Shown here: positions 1-5,957 of the stretch, one piece after another
Layout: every line of letters begins with the position of its first letter
Numbering within the stretch: the first letter of the stretch is position 1
Origin: Clostridiales bacterium
GTDB lineage: Bacteria; Bacillota; Sulfobacillia; UBA995
Length of the DNA: 13,014 nt
Direction: 5' to 3'
Assembly (NCBI GenBank): GCA_003517845.1
Contig: DOZU01000081.1
Location: 1-13,014, forward strand
Translations under genes and position numbers: made by a program
The notes under the pieces: generated by a model
Seen by the model: the letters and a program-made list of their open reading frames with translations, nothing else
What the model was told of the DNA's origin: nothing
Database searches by the model: none

Positions 1-314
1 CCCAGTGCCAGCACGTTGGCGGCGTTGTGTTCTCGGGCCAGGCGGGCGGTGAAGGTATCGTGCGCCACCGCCGCCCGGATGCCGGGCACCTTGTTGGCGG
101 CCATGGCCATGCCCGCGCCGGTCCCGCATACCAGGACACCGAGGTCGGCTTCGCCCCGGCGGATGGCTTCGGCCACGGCCACCGCGAAGTCCGGGTAATC
201 GACCGCATCGCTCTCGAAGGTGCCCAGATCCTGCCAGGTCTCATCGGGGAATGCGGCCATGAGCGTCCGTTTGAGGTCCAGCCCCGCGTGATCGCAGGCA
301 ATAGCCAGTCTCAT
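1..314 (-). CDS. rpiB: Ribose-5-phosphate isomerase B (RpiB/LacAB family), C-terminus cut by window edge
   Basis: RpiB interconverts ribose 5-phosphate and ribulose 5-phosphate in the cytosolic pentose phosphate pathway. The minus-strand frame starts with ATG at 314 and stays open to base 1, so about 104 residues are visible of a family usually near 145 to 150. Visible landmarks are the N-terminal strand MRLAIACDHAG, with the family Asp-His pair at residues 8 and 9, and VCGTGAGMAMAANK, which carries the presumed catalytic Cys (about C63) in the CGTG phosphate-binding loop. HDTFTARLAREHNAANVLALG follows, typical of the isomerase core. Most relatives have Ile or Val where this protein has Ala in CGTGAGM, a mild change. 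The start overlaps the ywlE stop as ATGA (311 to 314), so translation is probably coupled. It is the last gene of the prfA operon visible here. Identity is secure; the C-terminal part is unseen. Confidence 0.95.
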   Translation of the reverse strand, partial: MRLAIACDHAGLDLKRTLMAAFPDETWQDLGTFESDAVDYPDFAVAVAEAIRRGEADLGVLVCGTGAGMAMAANKVPGIRAAVAHDTFTARLAREHNAANVLAL

Positions 315-814
315 GTTCGGTCGCATCCCATCAGCTTGTCCGCAACCCGGTCAACCAACTGCTGGAGATGGTCGGCGGTGGTTCGATAGACATCAATCCC
401 CATGCCCAGCGGGTCGGGGATATCCAGTCCCTCGGCAGAGGGCGGGCAGGTTGGACACGTGGCGTACTCCACCAGGGTGAACACCCGGTCGGCTGCGCCC
501 GGAACGAGGTCGATCACCATTTGCCGCTGGGATCGGGTCATGGTCAGCACCAGATCCGACTGGGCCACCAGTTCCTGGGAAATGGGCTGGGCGCGGTGCG
601 CGCTGAGATCCAGTCCGCGTTCGGCCATCACCTGCACCGCCGAGGCAGCAGCCGGGTCGCCCGCCCGGGCCGCCGTGCCGGCGGAGGACACCGGGCAATC
701 ACCCCCCAGCCGCGCGGCCAGCAGGGTGGCCGCCATCGGGCTGCGGCAGGTGTTGCCCGCGCACACCAGGAGGACTTTCGGGCAGGGCTGGGCGTCTCGG
801 TCCATCGCCATCAT
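311..814 (-). CDS. ywlE: Low-molecular-weight phosphatase, probable protein-arginine phosphatase (YwlE-like)
   Basis: This is a 167-residue LMW-PTP-fold cytosolic phosphatase. The P-loop CAGNTCRS (residues 18 to 25) supplies nucleophile C18 and phosphate-binding R24, and the general-acid loop DIPDP (about 131 to 135) supplies D134. Thr at position 22 is the residue known in Bacillus YwlE to favour phospho-arginine over phospho-tyrosine; tyrosine phosphatases typically have a bulky Ile there. Gene order also matches Bacillus: sua5/ywlC before it and rpiB after it. An insertion just before the acid loop contains a CPTC pair (C120, C123) that I do not recall in YwlE. ATG at 814 forms an ATGA overlap with the sua5 stop, but in-frame ATGs at 811 and 805 are equally possible. 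The stop overlaps the rpiB start, again as ATGA. Family is certain; arginine specificity is inferred from one residue and synteny. Confidence 0.93.
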   Translation of the reverse strand: MMAMDRDAQPCPKVLLVCAGNTCRSPMAATLLAARLGGDCPVSSAGTAARAGDPAAASAVQVMAERGLDLSAHRAQPISQELVAQSDLVLTMTRSQRQMVIDLVPGAADRVFTLVEYATCPTCPPSAEGLDIPDPLGMGIDVYRTTADHLQQLVDRVADKLMGCDRT

Positions 815-1854
815 TGTATACCAGATCCCGGCGGCGGGCCAGGAACCAGATCGGCCGCCCTCGCCAGGCGGTCCTGGATGGCGCGGCCCAGCCCGGCGGC
901 GGGGAAGTCCGACTCCACGAGGATCACGTCCACGCCAGCCTCATCCACAGCCCTCAACCCCGCGTATAGCCCGGCGGCCACGGCGGCGAGGTCCGCCCGG
1001 GACCCCATGGCCCTCACCACGTCAGCCTTGAGATCGGCGCCTGCCAGCTCGGCGGTGACGAGAGCACCCACCCGGAGACCTTCCCCGCGCAGACGGATCA
1101 CCATCGCTTTCAGCGTGGCGCGGGCGCCGCTGGCGGCTCCCTCAACCGGCACCACCCGAGCCCGGGGGGCGTAATGGCGGTGACGGATCCCCGGCGAGCG
1201 AGCGGGCCCGGCAGTCGGTCCCGCCACGTGCGCTCCGGGCAGGACCCGCTGCAGATCTTCAAGCGATAGGCCGCCTGGCCGCAATACGGCTGGCGGATCG
1301 ACCGTGAGGTCGAGGACGGTGGATTCGAGACCCACCCGGGTGGGGCCGGCATCGAGCAGCCCGTCGATTAGCCCCTCCAGGTCGGCCAACACGTGTTCTC
1401 CGGTGGTGGGGCTGGGTCTACCCGACCGGTTGGCGCTGGGGGCAGCGAGGGGCACACCGGCCCGCCGGATCAGCTCCCGAGCCACCGGGTGGTCAGGCAC
1501 GCGGACGGCCAGCGTATCCAGCCCGCAGGACACCTCGGGGGCAAGGGCGGGCACCCGGGGGATTACCAGGGTGAGCGGGCCAGGCCAGAACGATGCCGCG
1601 AGGCGCCGAGCCGCGGCGGACAGGGAAGGCAGGTCGCCGGCATCGGCGAAGTGGACGATCAGGGGGTTGTCGGGCGGACGTCCCTTGGCCCGGAAAATGC
1701 CCTGCACCGCACGAGAACTCGTGGCGTCGGCACCCAAACCGTACACGGTCTCGGTCGGAAAGGCCACCAGCCCTCCCCGGCGCAGGATGCTTGCGGCCTC
1801 GGCCAGGACCGCCGGGTCGGGATGTTCGGGCTTGACGTACCACACGCGCGTCAT
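811..1854 (-). CDS. sua5: L-threonylcarbamoyladenylate synthase, long form with Sua5 domain (YwlC)
   Basis: The enzyme makes threonylcarbamoyl-AMP from threonine, bicarbonate and ATP, the first step of t6A37 modification of ANN-decoding tRNAs. The 347-residue protein has the YrdC-type catalytic domain first: FPTETVYGLGADA at about 32 to 44, KGRPPDNPLIVH at about 57 to 68, and APSANRSGRPSPT with the SxN motif. SPGIRHRHYAP is the conserved linker, followed by a C-terminal Sua5 domain rich in Ala. Length matches B. subtilis YwlC. The frame stays open upstream to 1989, but that part only shadows prmC. ATG at 1854 gives an ATGA overlap with the prmC stop and directly precedes the family N-terminus, so it is the preferred start. 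The stop overlaps the ywlE start as ATGA. The partner genes tsaB, tsaD and tsaE are not in this window. Confidence 0.95.
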   Translation of the reverse strand: MTRVWYVKPEHPDPAVLAEAASILRRGGLVAFPTETVYGLGADATSSRAVQGIFRAKGRPPDNPLIVHFADAGDLPSLSAAARRLAASFWPGPLTLVIPRVPALAPEVSCGLDTLAVRVPDHPVARELIRRAGVPLAAPSANRSGRPSPTTGEHVLADLEGLIDGLLDAGPTRVGLESTVLDLTVDPPAVLRPGGLSLEDLQRVLPGAHVAGPTAGPARSPGIRHRHYAPRARVVPVEGAASGARATLKAMVIRLRGEGLRVGALVTAELAGADLKADVVRAMGSRADLAAVAAGLYAGLRAVDEAGVDVILVESDFPAAGLGRAIQDRLARAADLVPGPPPGSGIQ

Positions 1855-2702
1855 TCCGGTAACTCGCCGAATACGGCCCGGCGATGCCCGGCAAGATCGC
1901 TGAGCGACACCAGCCGGTCGAAGCCGGCGGCCGCCAGGATCGCCGTCACCGCGCCTGCCTGACCTGCCCCCACTTCCACGCCCATCCACCCGCCCGGCGC
2001 CAGGAGCGCAGCGGCTTGCCGGCCCAGTATGCGGTAGGATCGCAGGCCGTCCGGGCCTCCGTCCAGGGCCAGGGTTGGTTCCCAGTCGCGCACGGAGCGA
2101 GGGAGCCGGCGCAGATCGCCGGTGGGCACGTAGGGTGGGTTGGCCACGACCCCGGTAAGTCTGCCTTGTAGTTCCGCCGAGAGGAGAGGTTCGAGATGAT
2201 CCCCCCGCCAGAACACTACCCGGCCGGCAACGCCATGGCGCGACGCATTACGTCGCGCCAGCGCCAGCGCGCTGCGGCAACAATCGGTCGCGTGAATCAC
2301 CGGGCCGCGCCCGTAATGCGCCACCGCCACCGCCACCGCCCCCGAGCCCGTACCCATTTCCGCCAGGGTGACCGGGCGTCCATCCGTCCGGCGCAGGGCT
2401 TCTTCCACCAGGATTTCCGTCTCGGGTCGCGGGATCAGCACCGTCCGGTCCACTTCGAACTCCAGGGACATGAACTCGCGCCGGCCCAAGATGTAGGCGA
2501 TCGGCTCGCCCCGGGACCGGCGGGCAAGGCCTTCGCGGTAGCGCTCCTCGACTTCGGCCGGCAGCTCGTCATCCCGCCTGGCCAGGAGTTGTGCGCGGGA
2601 ACACCCCATGGCCCAGGCGAGCAGCAACTCGGCCTCCAGTCGGGGGCTATCCCTTCCCTCCAGGCCGGCCAGCCCGGCGCGGAGGGCACCGGCGATCGTC
2701 AC
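1851..2702 (-). CDS. prmC: Release factor glutamine methyltransferase PrmC (HemK)
   Basis: PrmC uses S-adenosylmethionine to N5-methylate the Gln of the GGQ motif in release factors, which speeds peptide release. The 283-residue protein has the helical N-terminal domain that binds the release factor (about 1 to 85), PRPETE at 91 to 96, the SAM-binding loop EMGTGSG at 115 to 121, and the substrate motif NPPY at 188 to 191 that holds the target glutamine. Length is typical of the family. The start is GTG at 2702, overlapping the prfA TGA stop as GTGA; no good Shine-Dalgarno sequence precedes it, which fits reinitiation after prfA. The stop overlaps sua5 as ATGA. Its substrate RF1 is encoded immediately upstream, the usual bacterial pairing. 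A perfect hairpin lies inside the gene at 2236 to 2260. Confidence 0.96.
   Translation of the reverse strand: MTIAGALRAGLAGLEGRDSPRLEAELLLAWAMGCSRAQLLARRDDELPAEVEERYREGLARRSRGEPIAYILGRREFMSLEFEVDRTVLIPRPETEILVEEALRRTDGRPVTLAEMGTGSGAVAVAVAHYGRGPVIHATDCCRSALALARRNASRHGVAGRVVFWRGDHLEPLLSAELQGRLTGVVANPPYVPTGDLRRLPRSVRDWEPTLALDGGPDGLRSYRILGRQAAALLAPGGWMGVEVGAGQAGAVTAILAAAGFDRLVSLSDLAGHRRAVFGELPE
2236..2260 (-). repeat. Perfect 10-bp inverted repeat with 5-nt loop inside prmC
   Basis: The arms TGGCGCGACG and CGTCGCGCCA are exact reverse complements around the loop CATTA (plus strand). In prmC mRNA this reads as a GC-rich 10-bp stem closed by a UAAUG loop, encoding residues around ARRNASRHG (about 149 to 157). 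No U-tract follows, so it is not a standard intrinsic terminator. It could slow ribosomes, protect the message or be chance; function is unknown. Confidence 0.6.
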
Positions 2703-3778
2703 CCCGGCGTGGTGGCCCGAGCCAATCGTTCGGCCTCTTCTCGGGCCATCAGCGCCTCGATCAACGGATCGAGGTCGCCCTGCAGGACGGCGTCCACTCG
2801 GTGCCAGGTCTGCTTGAGTCGGTGGTCGGTGATACGGCTGTCGGGGAAATTGTAGGTGCGGATTTTCTCGCTGCGTTCGGCGCTGCCGACCTGGGCGCGA
2901 CGAGCACGGGCTTGTTCCTCGTCTTGTTGCCGGGTGGCCAGTTCGAGCAAGCGAGCCCGAAGCACTTTGATAGCCCGTTCTTTGTTCTTGTGCTGAGATT
3001 TCTCATCCTGGCAGGACACGACCAGGCCGGTGGGCAAGTGGGTGACGCGGACGGCGGATTCTGTCTTGTTGACGTGCTGGCCGCCGGGCCCGCTGGCACA
3101 GAAAGTCTCGATCGCCAACTCGTCGGGAGCGATGCTCACCTCCACCTCCTCCGCCTCGGGCAGCACGGCCACGGTGGCGGTCGAGGTGTGAATCCGCCCG
3201 GATGCTTCGGTCGAAGGCACCCGCTGTACGCGGTGAACGCCCCGTTCGTGCTTGAGGTGGCTGAAAGCCCGGTGGCCCTGAACCATGAAGATGATCTCCT
3301 TGAAGCCGCCGATGCCGGTGGGGTTGGAGGACAGGAGTTCCACCCGCCAGCCGTGGCGCTCGGCGAAGCGGGCGTACATGCGGTACAGGTCGGCGGCGAA
3401 CAGGCCGGCCTCATCGCCGCCTGTGCCGGCCCGGATCTCCACGATGACGTTCTTGTCGTCGGCCGGATCGCGGGGTACCAGGAGTTCTTTCAGCCGGCTC
3501 TCCCTGGCAGCGCACTCGTGCTCCAGATCGGGCAGCTCGGCTTCGGCCAGGGCTCGCAGTTCCTCGTCGGTCGCCTCTTTGCCGACCTGTCGAGTATCAT
3601 CCCGCCGGCGAACCGCCTCCCTGTAATCGGCGTACGCCTTCACCACTTCCTCCAGCCGCCGATACTCCCGGGCCAGCCGGCGCCATTCATCTTGCCGAGC
3701 GATGATCGCCGGGTCGGCAAGCAGAAGCCCCACTTCCTCGTAGCGGGCCTCAAACTCGGAGAGCATGGGCAGCACCAC
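2699..3778 (-). CDS. prfA: Peptide chain release factor 1 (RF1)
   Basis: RF1 recognises UAA and UAG in the ribosomal A site and triggers peptidyl-tRNA hydrolysis. The 359-residue protein has the coiled N-terminal domain (about 1 to 105), the RAGTGGDEA segment (116 to 124), the codon-reading tripeptide of the RF1 type (P188-S189-T190, a PxT motif rather than the SPF of RF2), and the catalytic GGQ at 232 to 234, followed by HVNKTESAVR. Length and motif spacing match E. coli RF1. The chosen start is GTG at 3778, about 10 nt after GGAGG; an in-frame ATG at 3766 has no good ribosome site. It follows the DUF1385 gene by 5 bp. Its own stop is TGA, read by RF2, and overlaps prmC as GTGA. The downstream neighbour PrmC methylates the GGQ glutamine. 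Confidence 0.97.
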   Translation of the reverse strand: MVLPMLSEFEARYEEVGLLLADPAIIARQDEWRRLAREYRRLEEVVKAYADYREAVRRRDDTRQVGKEATDEELRALAEAELPDLEHECAARESRLKELLVPRDPADDKNVIVEIRAGTGGDEAGLFAADLYRMYARFAERHGWRVELLSSNPTGIGGFKEIIFMVQGHRAFSHLKHERGVHRVQRVPSTEASGRIHTSTATVAVLPEAEEVEVSIAPDELAIETFCASGPGGQHVNKTESAVRVTHLPTGLVVSCQDEKSQHKNKERAIKVLRARLLELATRQQDEEQARARRAQVGSAERSEKIRTYNFPDSRITDHRLKQTWHRVDAVLQGDLDPLIEALMAREEAERLARATTPG

Positions 3779-3783
3779 GGCCG

Positions 3784-4638
3784 TCAGTCCTCCGATGTGA
3801 CCGCCTTCAGGGCGGCAAGAGCCACTTCCACCTGGTCATCGCCGGGCTCCCGGGTGGTGAGCCGCTGGAGCCACAGGCCCGGCAAGGCCATCGCTTGCGC
3901 CAGCGGATGCCGAGAGCGCCCGGAGAGGCGGATGGCCTCGTAGGCAATGCCGGCCACCACCGGCAGCAGCATCAGCCGGAGCAAGACCCGCTGCCAGAGC
4001 GAAGGCCAGCCGAAGAAGGCGAATACCAGCACGCTGACCGCCGCCACGAAGAGGAGGAAACTCGTGCCGCATCGGGGGTGAAGTATCGGCATCCCGCGTG
4101 CCGCAGCGACGGTACGCTCGCCACCGGTTTCCACGAGGTGAATCACGCGGTGTTCCGCCCCATGATAGGCGAAGATGCGCCCGATATCGGGTACCCGGGC
4201 GATGGCGATGACGTAGCCCACCAGGATGGTCAGGCGCAGCATCCCTTCGACCAGATTGCGGGAGGCAGGCCAGGTCAGCCAGGCAGCGATGCCGCCGACC
4301 GCTACCGTGGGCAGGAGCATGAACAGCCCCACGGCCAGTATCGAGGCCAGACCGATGATCGTGGCGCCTTGCCAGGGAGACAAGCGTTCCTCGCCCGCGG
4401 CCTCGGCGGAGATGAGCAATGCCCGCACACCCAGGCCCAGCGAGTCGACCAGGGCAACTATGCCGCGGAGAAAAGGTAGGCGCCACCCGATCCAGCGCTC
4501 ACCAGCCGGCGTGAGCCGTTGGCGGTGCACGAACAGGCCCCCATCCGGGCGGCGCACGGCGATGGCCATGGCGTGCGGTCCGCGGAGCATGACGCCCTCA
4601 ATGACGGCCTGCCCACCATACAAGGGTACCTGGTTCAA
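3784..4638 (-). CDS. DUF1385 (YqhQ-like) integral membrane protein
   Basis: This 284-residue protein belongs to the DUF1385 family, sometimes annotated as a putative metal-dependent enzyme; the reaction is not established. Visible signatures are GGQAVIEGVMLRGP (8 to 21), the His-rich YHGAEHRVIHLVE (158 to 170) and HPRCGTSF (187 to 194), whose His, Glu and Cys residues could bind metal. Hydrophobic stretches at about 91 to 112, 131 to 148, 192 to 210 and 217 to 237 suggest a membrane protein with the conserved motifs between or near the helices. The start appears to be TTG at 4638, only 4 bp after the rpmE stop and preceded by a weak GGATGAAG; no other early in-frame start exists before M17. 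Position between rpmE and prfA is common in Firmicutes. Family call is firm, function open. Confidence 0.9.
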   Translation of the reverse strand: MNQVPLYGGQAVIEGVMLRGPHAMAIAVRRPDGGLFVHRQRLTPAGERWIGWRLPFLRGIVALVDSLGLGVRALLISAEAAGEERLSPWQGATIIGLASILAVGLFMLLPTVAVGGIAAWLTWPASRNLVEGMLRLTILVGYVIAIARVPDIGRIFAYHGAEHRVIHLVETGGERTVAAARGMPILHPRCGTSFLLFVAAVSVLVFAFFGWPSLWQRVLLRLMLLPVVAGIAYEAIRLSGRSRHPLAQAMALPGLWLQRLTTREPGDDQVEVALAALKAVTSED

Positions 4639-4642
4639 TGTT

Positions 4643-4846
4643 TCACTTCATCCCATACTTACGCTTGAACCGCTCGATCCGCCCGGCAGTGTCCACGATC
4701 CGCTGCTGGCTACCCGTATAGAAGGGATGGCAGTGGGAGCAGATCTCCACCCGGATCGTCTTCCGAGTGGAACCCACTCGATAACTGGCGCCGCAGGCGC
4801 AAGTCGCAATGATTTGATGATAGGCGGGATGGATCTTCTCTTTCAA
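4643..4846 (-). CDS. rpmE: Large-subunit ribosomal protein bL31, zinc-binding (C+) form
   Basis: L31 bridges the ribosomal subunits at the central protuberance. With a TTG start at 4846 the protein is 67 residues and begins like the family (MKEKIHPAYH). Cysteines then fall at 16, 18, 36 and 39, as the CxC and CxxC pairs expected of the zinc-containing form; KCHPF-type CHPFYTGSQ and a basic C-terminus follow. A GTG nine bases upstream (4855) is in frame but lies inside the Shine-Dalgarno sequence GAGGTG (4853 to 4858), which sits six bases before the TTG, so TTG is preferred. This is the first gene of the operon, about 30 nt after a strong promoter. The presence of all four Cys argues against the zinc-independent paralogue. 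Confidence 0.95.
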   Translation of the reverse strand: MKEKIHPAYHQIIATCACGASYRVGSTRKTIRVEICSHCHPFYTGSQQRIVDTAGRIERFKRKYGMK

Positions 4847-4852
4847 GGCCGA

Positions 4853-4858
4853 CACCTC
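4853..4858 (-). promoter_or_regulatory. Ribosome binding site deciding the rpmE start
   Basis: GAGGTG on the minus strand lies six bases before TTG 4846. It contains the competing in-frame GTG start at 4855, which makes that GTG an unlikely start codon. Confidence 0.7.
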
Positions 4859-4884
4859 GCTCGTTACCTGGCAAACGCGCGTTC

Positions 4885-4913
4885 ATTATAGCACGGGGGT
4901 ATTCGCTCGGCAA
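4885..4913 (-). promoter_or_regulatory. Sigma-A-type promoter of the rpmE-prfA operon
   Basis: The minus strand carries TTGCCG (4913 to 4908), a 17-bp spacer and a perfect TATAAT (4890 to 4885). Transcription would start near 4878, giving a leader of about 30 nt before the rpmE Shine-Dalgarno and TTG start. This is the best-matching promoter in the window and would drive rpmE through rpiB. Confidence 0.8.
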
Positions 4914-4917
4914 CCCA

Positions 4918-4927
4918 AACGATCGTT
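4918..4927. promoter_or_regulatory. Perfect palindrome AACGATCGTT beside the rpmE promoter
   Basis: The 10-bp palindrome lies four bases upstream of the rpmE -35 box, in the divergent region shared with the M23 gene. With one extra A it sits in a longer imperfect palindrome (CCA-A-ACGATCGTTGG). It resembles the AAC-N4-GTT core of Gram-positive LexA boxes, but the flanking bases differ. A bound regulator here could affect both directions; no regulator is identified. Confidence 0.4.
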
Positions 4928-5033
4928 GGCCGGAGCTGGAAAACCGCCGCGGGAATAGCCTGCGCCCGACCATGCCATGCTATGGGCGAACTTGTCCTTG
5001 ATGCGGTTCCATTCCAGGCAAGAGAAGGGAAGG

Positions 5034-5957
5034 ATGACTACTCAAAGTAGGGGTGACGGCAGCACCATGTCAAGTACTGATCATCCCATCCGGAATCTGA
5101 TCGGCCTGGCAACATTACTGCTGGTCCTGGCCGCGGGCTCTCCCGGTCCGGAGCGGGCACCGGTCGGGTCGCCGGGGTTCGAGCACTTGGGCCAGGGAGG
5201 GCCGAGTACGCCCATCGCCAGCCCGCCCGCCGGGCCGAAGACCCACATCGTGGCGCCAGGCGAAAATCTTTCGCTGGTGGCGATGAGGCATGGCATCACC
5301 GCCGCCGCGATCGCCCGGGTCAACGGTTTGAGTAACCCGCACTTCATCCGGGTCGGTCAACGGCTGACCATCCCGGGCGCCGGCCATGAGAGTTCAACTC
5401 ACCGGGTCCGATCGGGCGATACCCTTTGGGACCTGAGTCGCCGTTTCGGCGTACCGGCCGAAGCGATCGCCCGGGCCAACGGGCTCCGCAACCCTTCGCA
5501 CGTGCGGATTGGGCAGGTGCTGGTCATCCCTCGAGGAGGGGGGGCGGCGCCCGCCATTGGAGTGCAGTTCATCTGGCCGGTCGCCGGGAGGATCAGTTCA
5601 CCGTTCGGTCCGCGGTGGGGTCGCCTGCACACCGGCCTGGACATCGCCGCGCCGACGGGGACGCCGATTCGAGCCGCGGCCGCCGGAGTGGTCACCACTT
5701 CGCGTTGGCTGGCCGGCTACGGTCGAACGGTGATCCTGCGCCACGAGGACCGCACGTTGACCCTATACGCTCATGCGTCCAAGCTGTTGGTGCGGTCGGG
5801 GCAAACCGTCGAGCAGGGCCAGATCATCGCGCGCGTGGGGTCGACCGGCAACTCCACCGGCCCTCACCTGCACTTCGAAGTCATCGTCCACGGGCGCCCG
5901 CGCGACCCCCTGGCCTATCTGCGCGGCCAGGGTCGAGCTAGCGTTCCCGCGCCATGA
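5034..5957 (+). CDS. Secreted two-LysM, M23-family peptidoglycan endopeptidase
   Basis: This 307-residue protein probably binds and cuts peptidoglycan cross-links outside the cell. In order it has a hydrophobic N-terminal segment (about 21 to 35, NLIGLATLLLVLAAG) acting as signal peptide or anchor, a Pro/Gly-rich linker to about 69, LysM 1 (70 to 114), LysM 2 (122 to 166) and an M23 domain (about 187 to 290). The metal and catalytic residues are all present: H199 and D203 in HTGLD, H247 in YAHAS, and H278/H280 in HLHFE. There is no lipobox Cys. The frame opens at 4977, but ATG 5034 follows AGAGAAGGGAAGG and is preferred; ATG 5067 is also possible. It is the only plus-strand gene, divergent from rpmE, and its last 20 bases overlap the end of rho tail-to-tail. 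Confidence 0.92.
   Translation: MTTQSRGDGSTMSSTDHPIRNLIGLATLLLVLAAGSPGPERAPVGSPGFEHLGQGGPSTPIASPPAGPKTHIVAPGENLSLVAMRHGITAAAIARVNGLSNPHFIRVGQRLTIPGAGHESSTHRVRSGDTLWDLSRRFGVPAEAIARANGLRNPSHVRIGQVLVIPRGGGAAPAIGVQFIWPVAGRISSPFGPRWGRLHTGLDIAAPTGTPIRAAAAGVVTTSRWLAGYGRTVILRHEDRTLTLYAHASKLLVRSGQTVEQGQIIARVGSTGNSTGPHLHFEVIVHGRPRDPLAYLRGQGRASVPAP

Noticed and set aside
1855..1989. Upstream extension of sua5 to 1989 (392 residues)
   Set aside because: The extra 45 residues are out-of-frame prmC sequence; the ATG at 1854 gives the family N-terminus and an ATGA junction.
2591..3943. Plus-strand 450-codon open frame antisense to prmC, prfA and DUF1385
   Set aside because: It spans three well-identified minus-strand genes, has no recognisable domain and no ribosome site; long antisense frames are common in GC-rich DNA.
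4977..5033. Longer M23 start at 4977
   Set aside because: No ribosome site precedes it, while ATG 5034 follows a purine-rich AGAGAAGGGAAGG and directly precedes the signal region.
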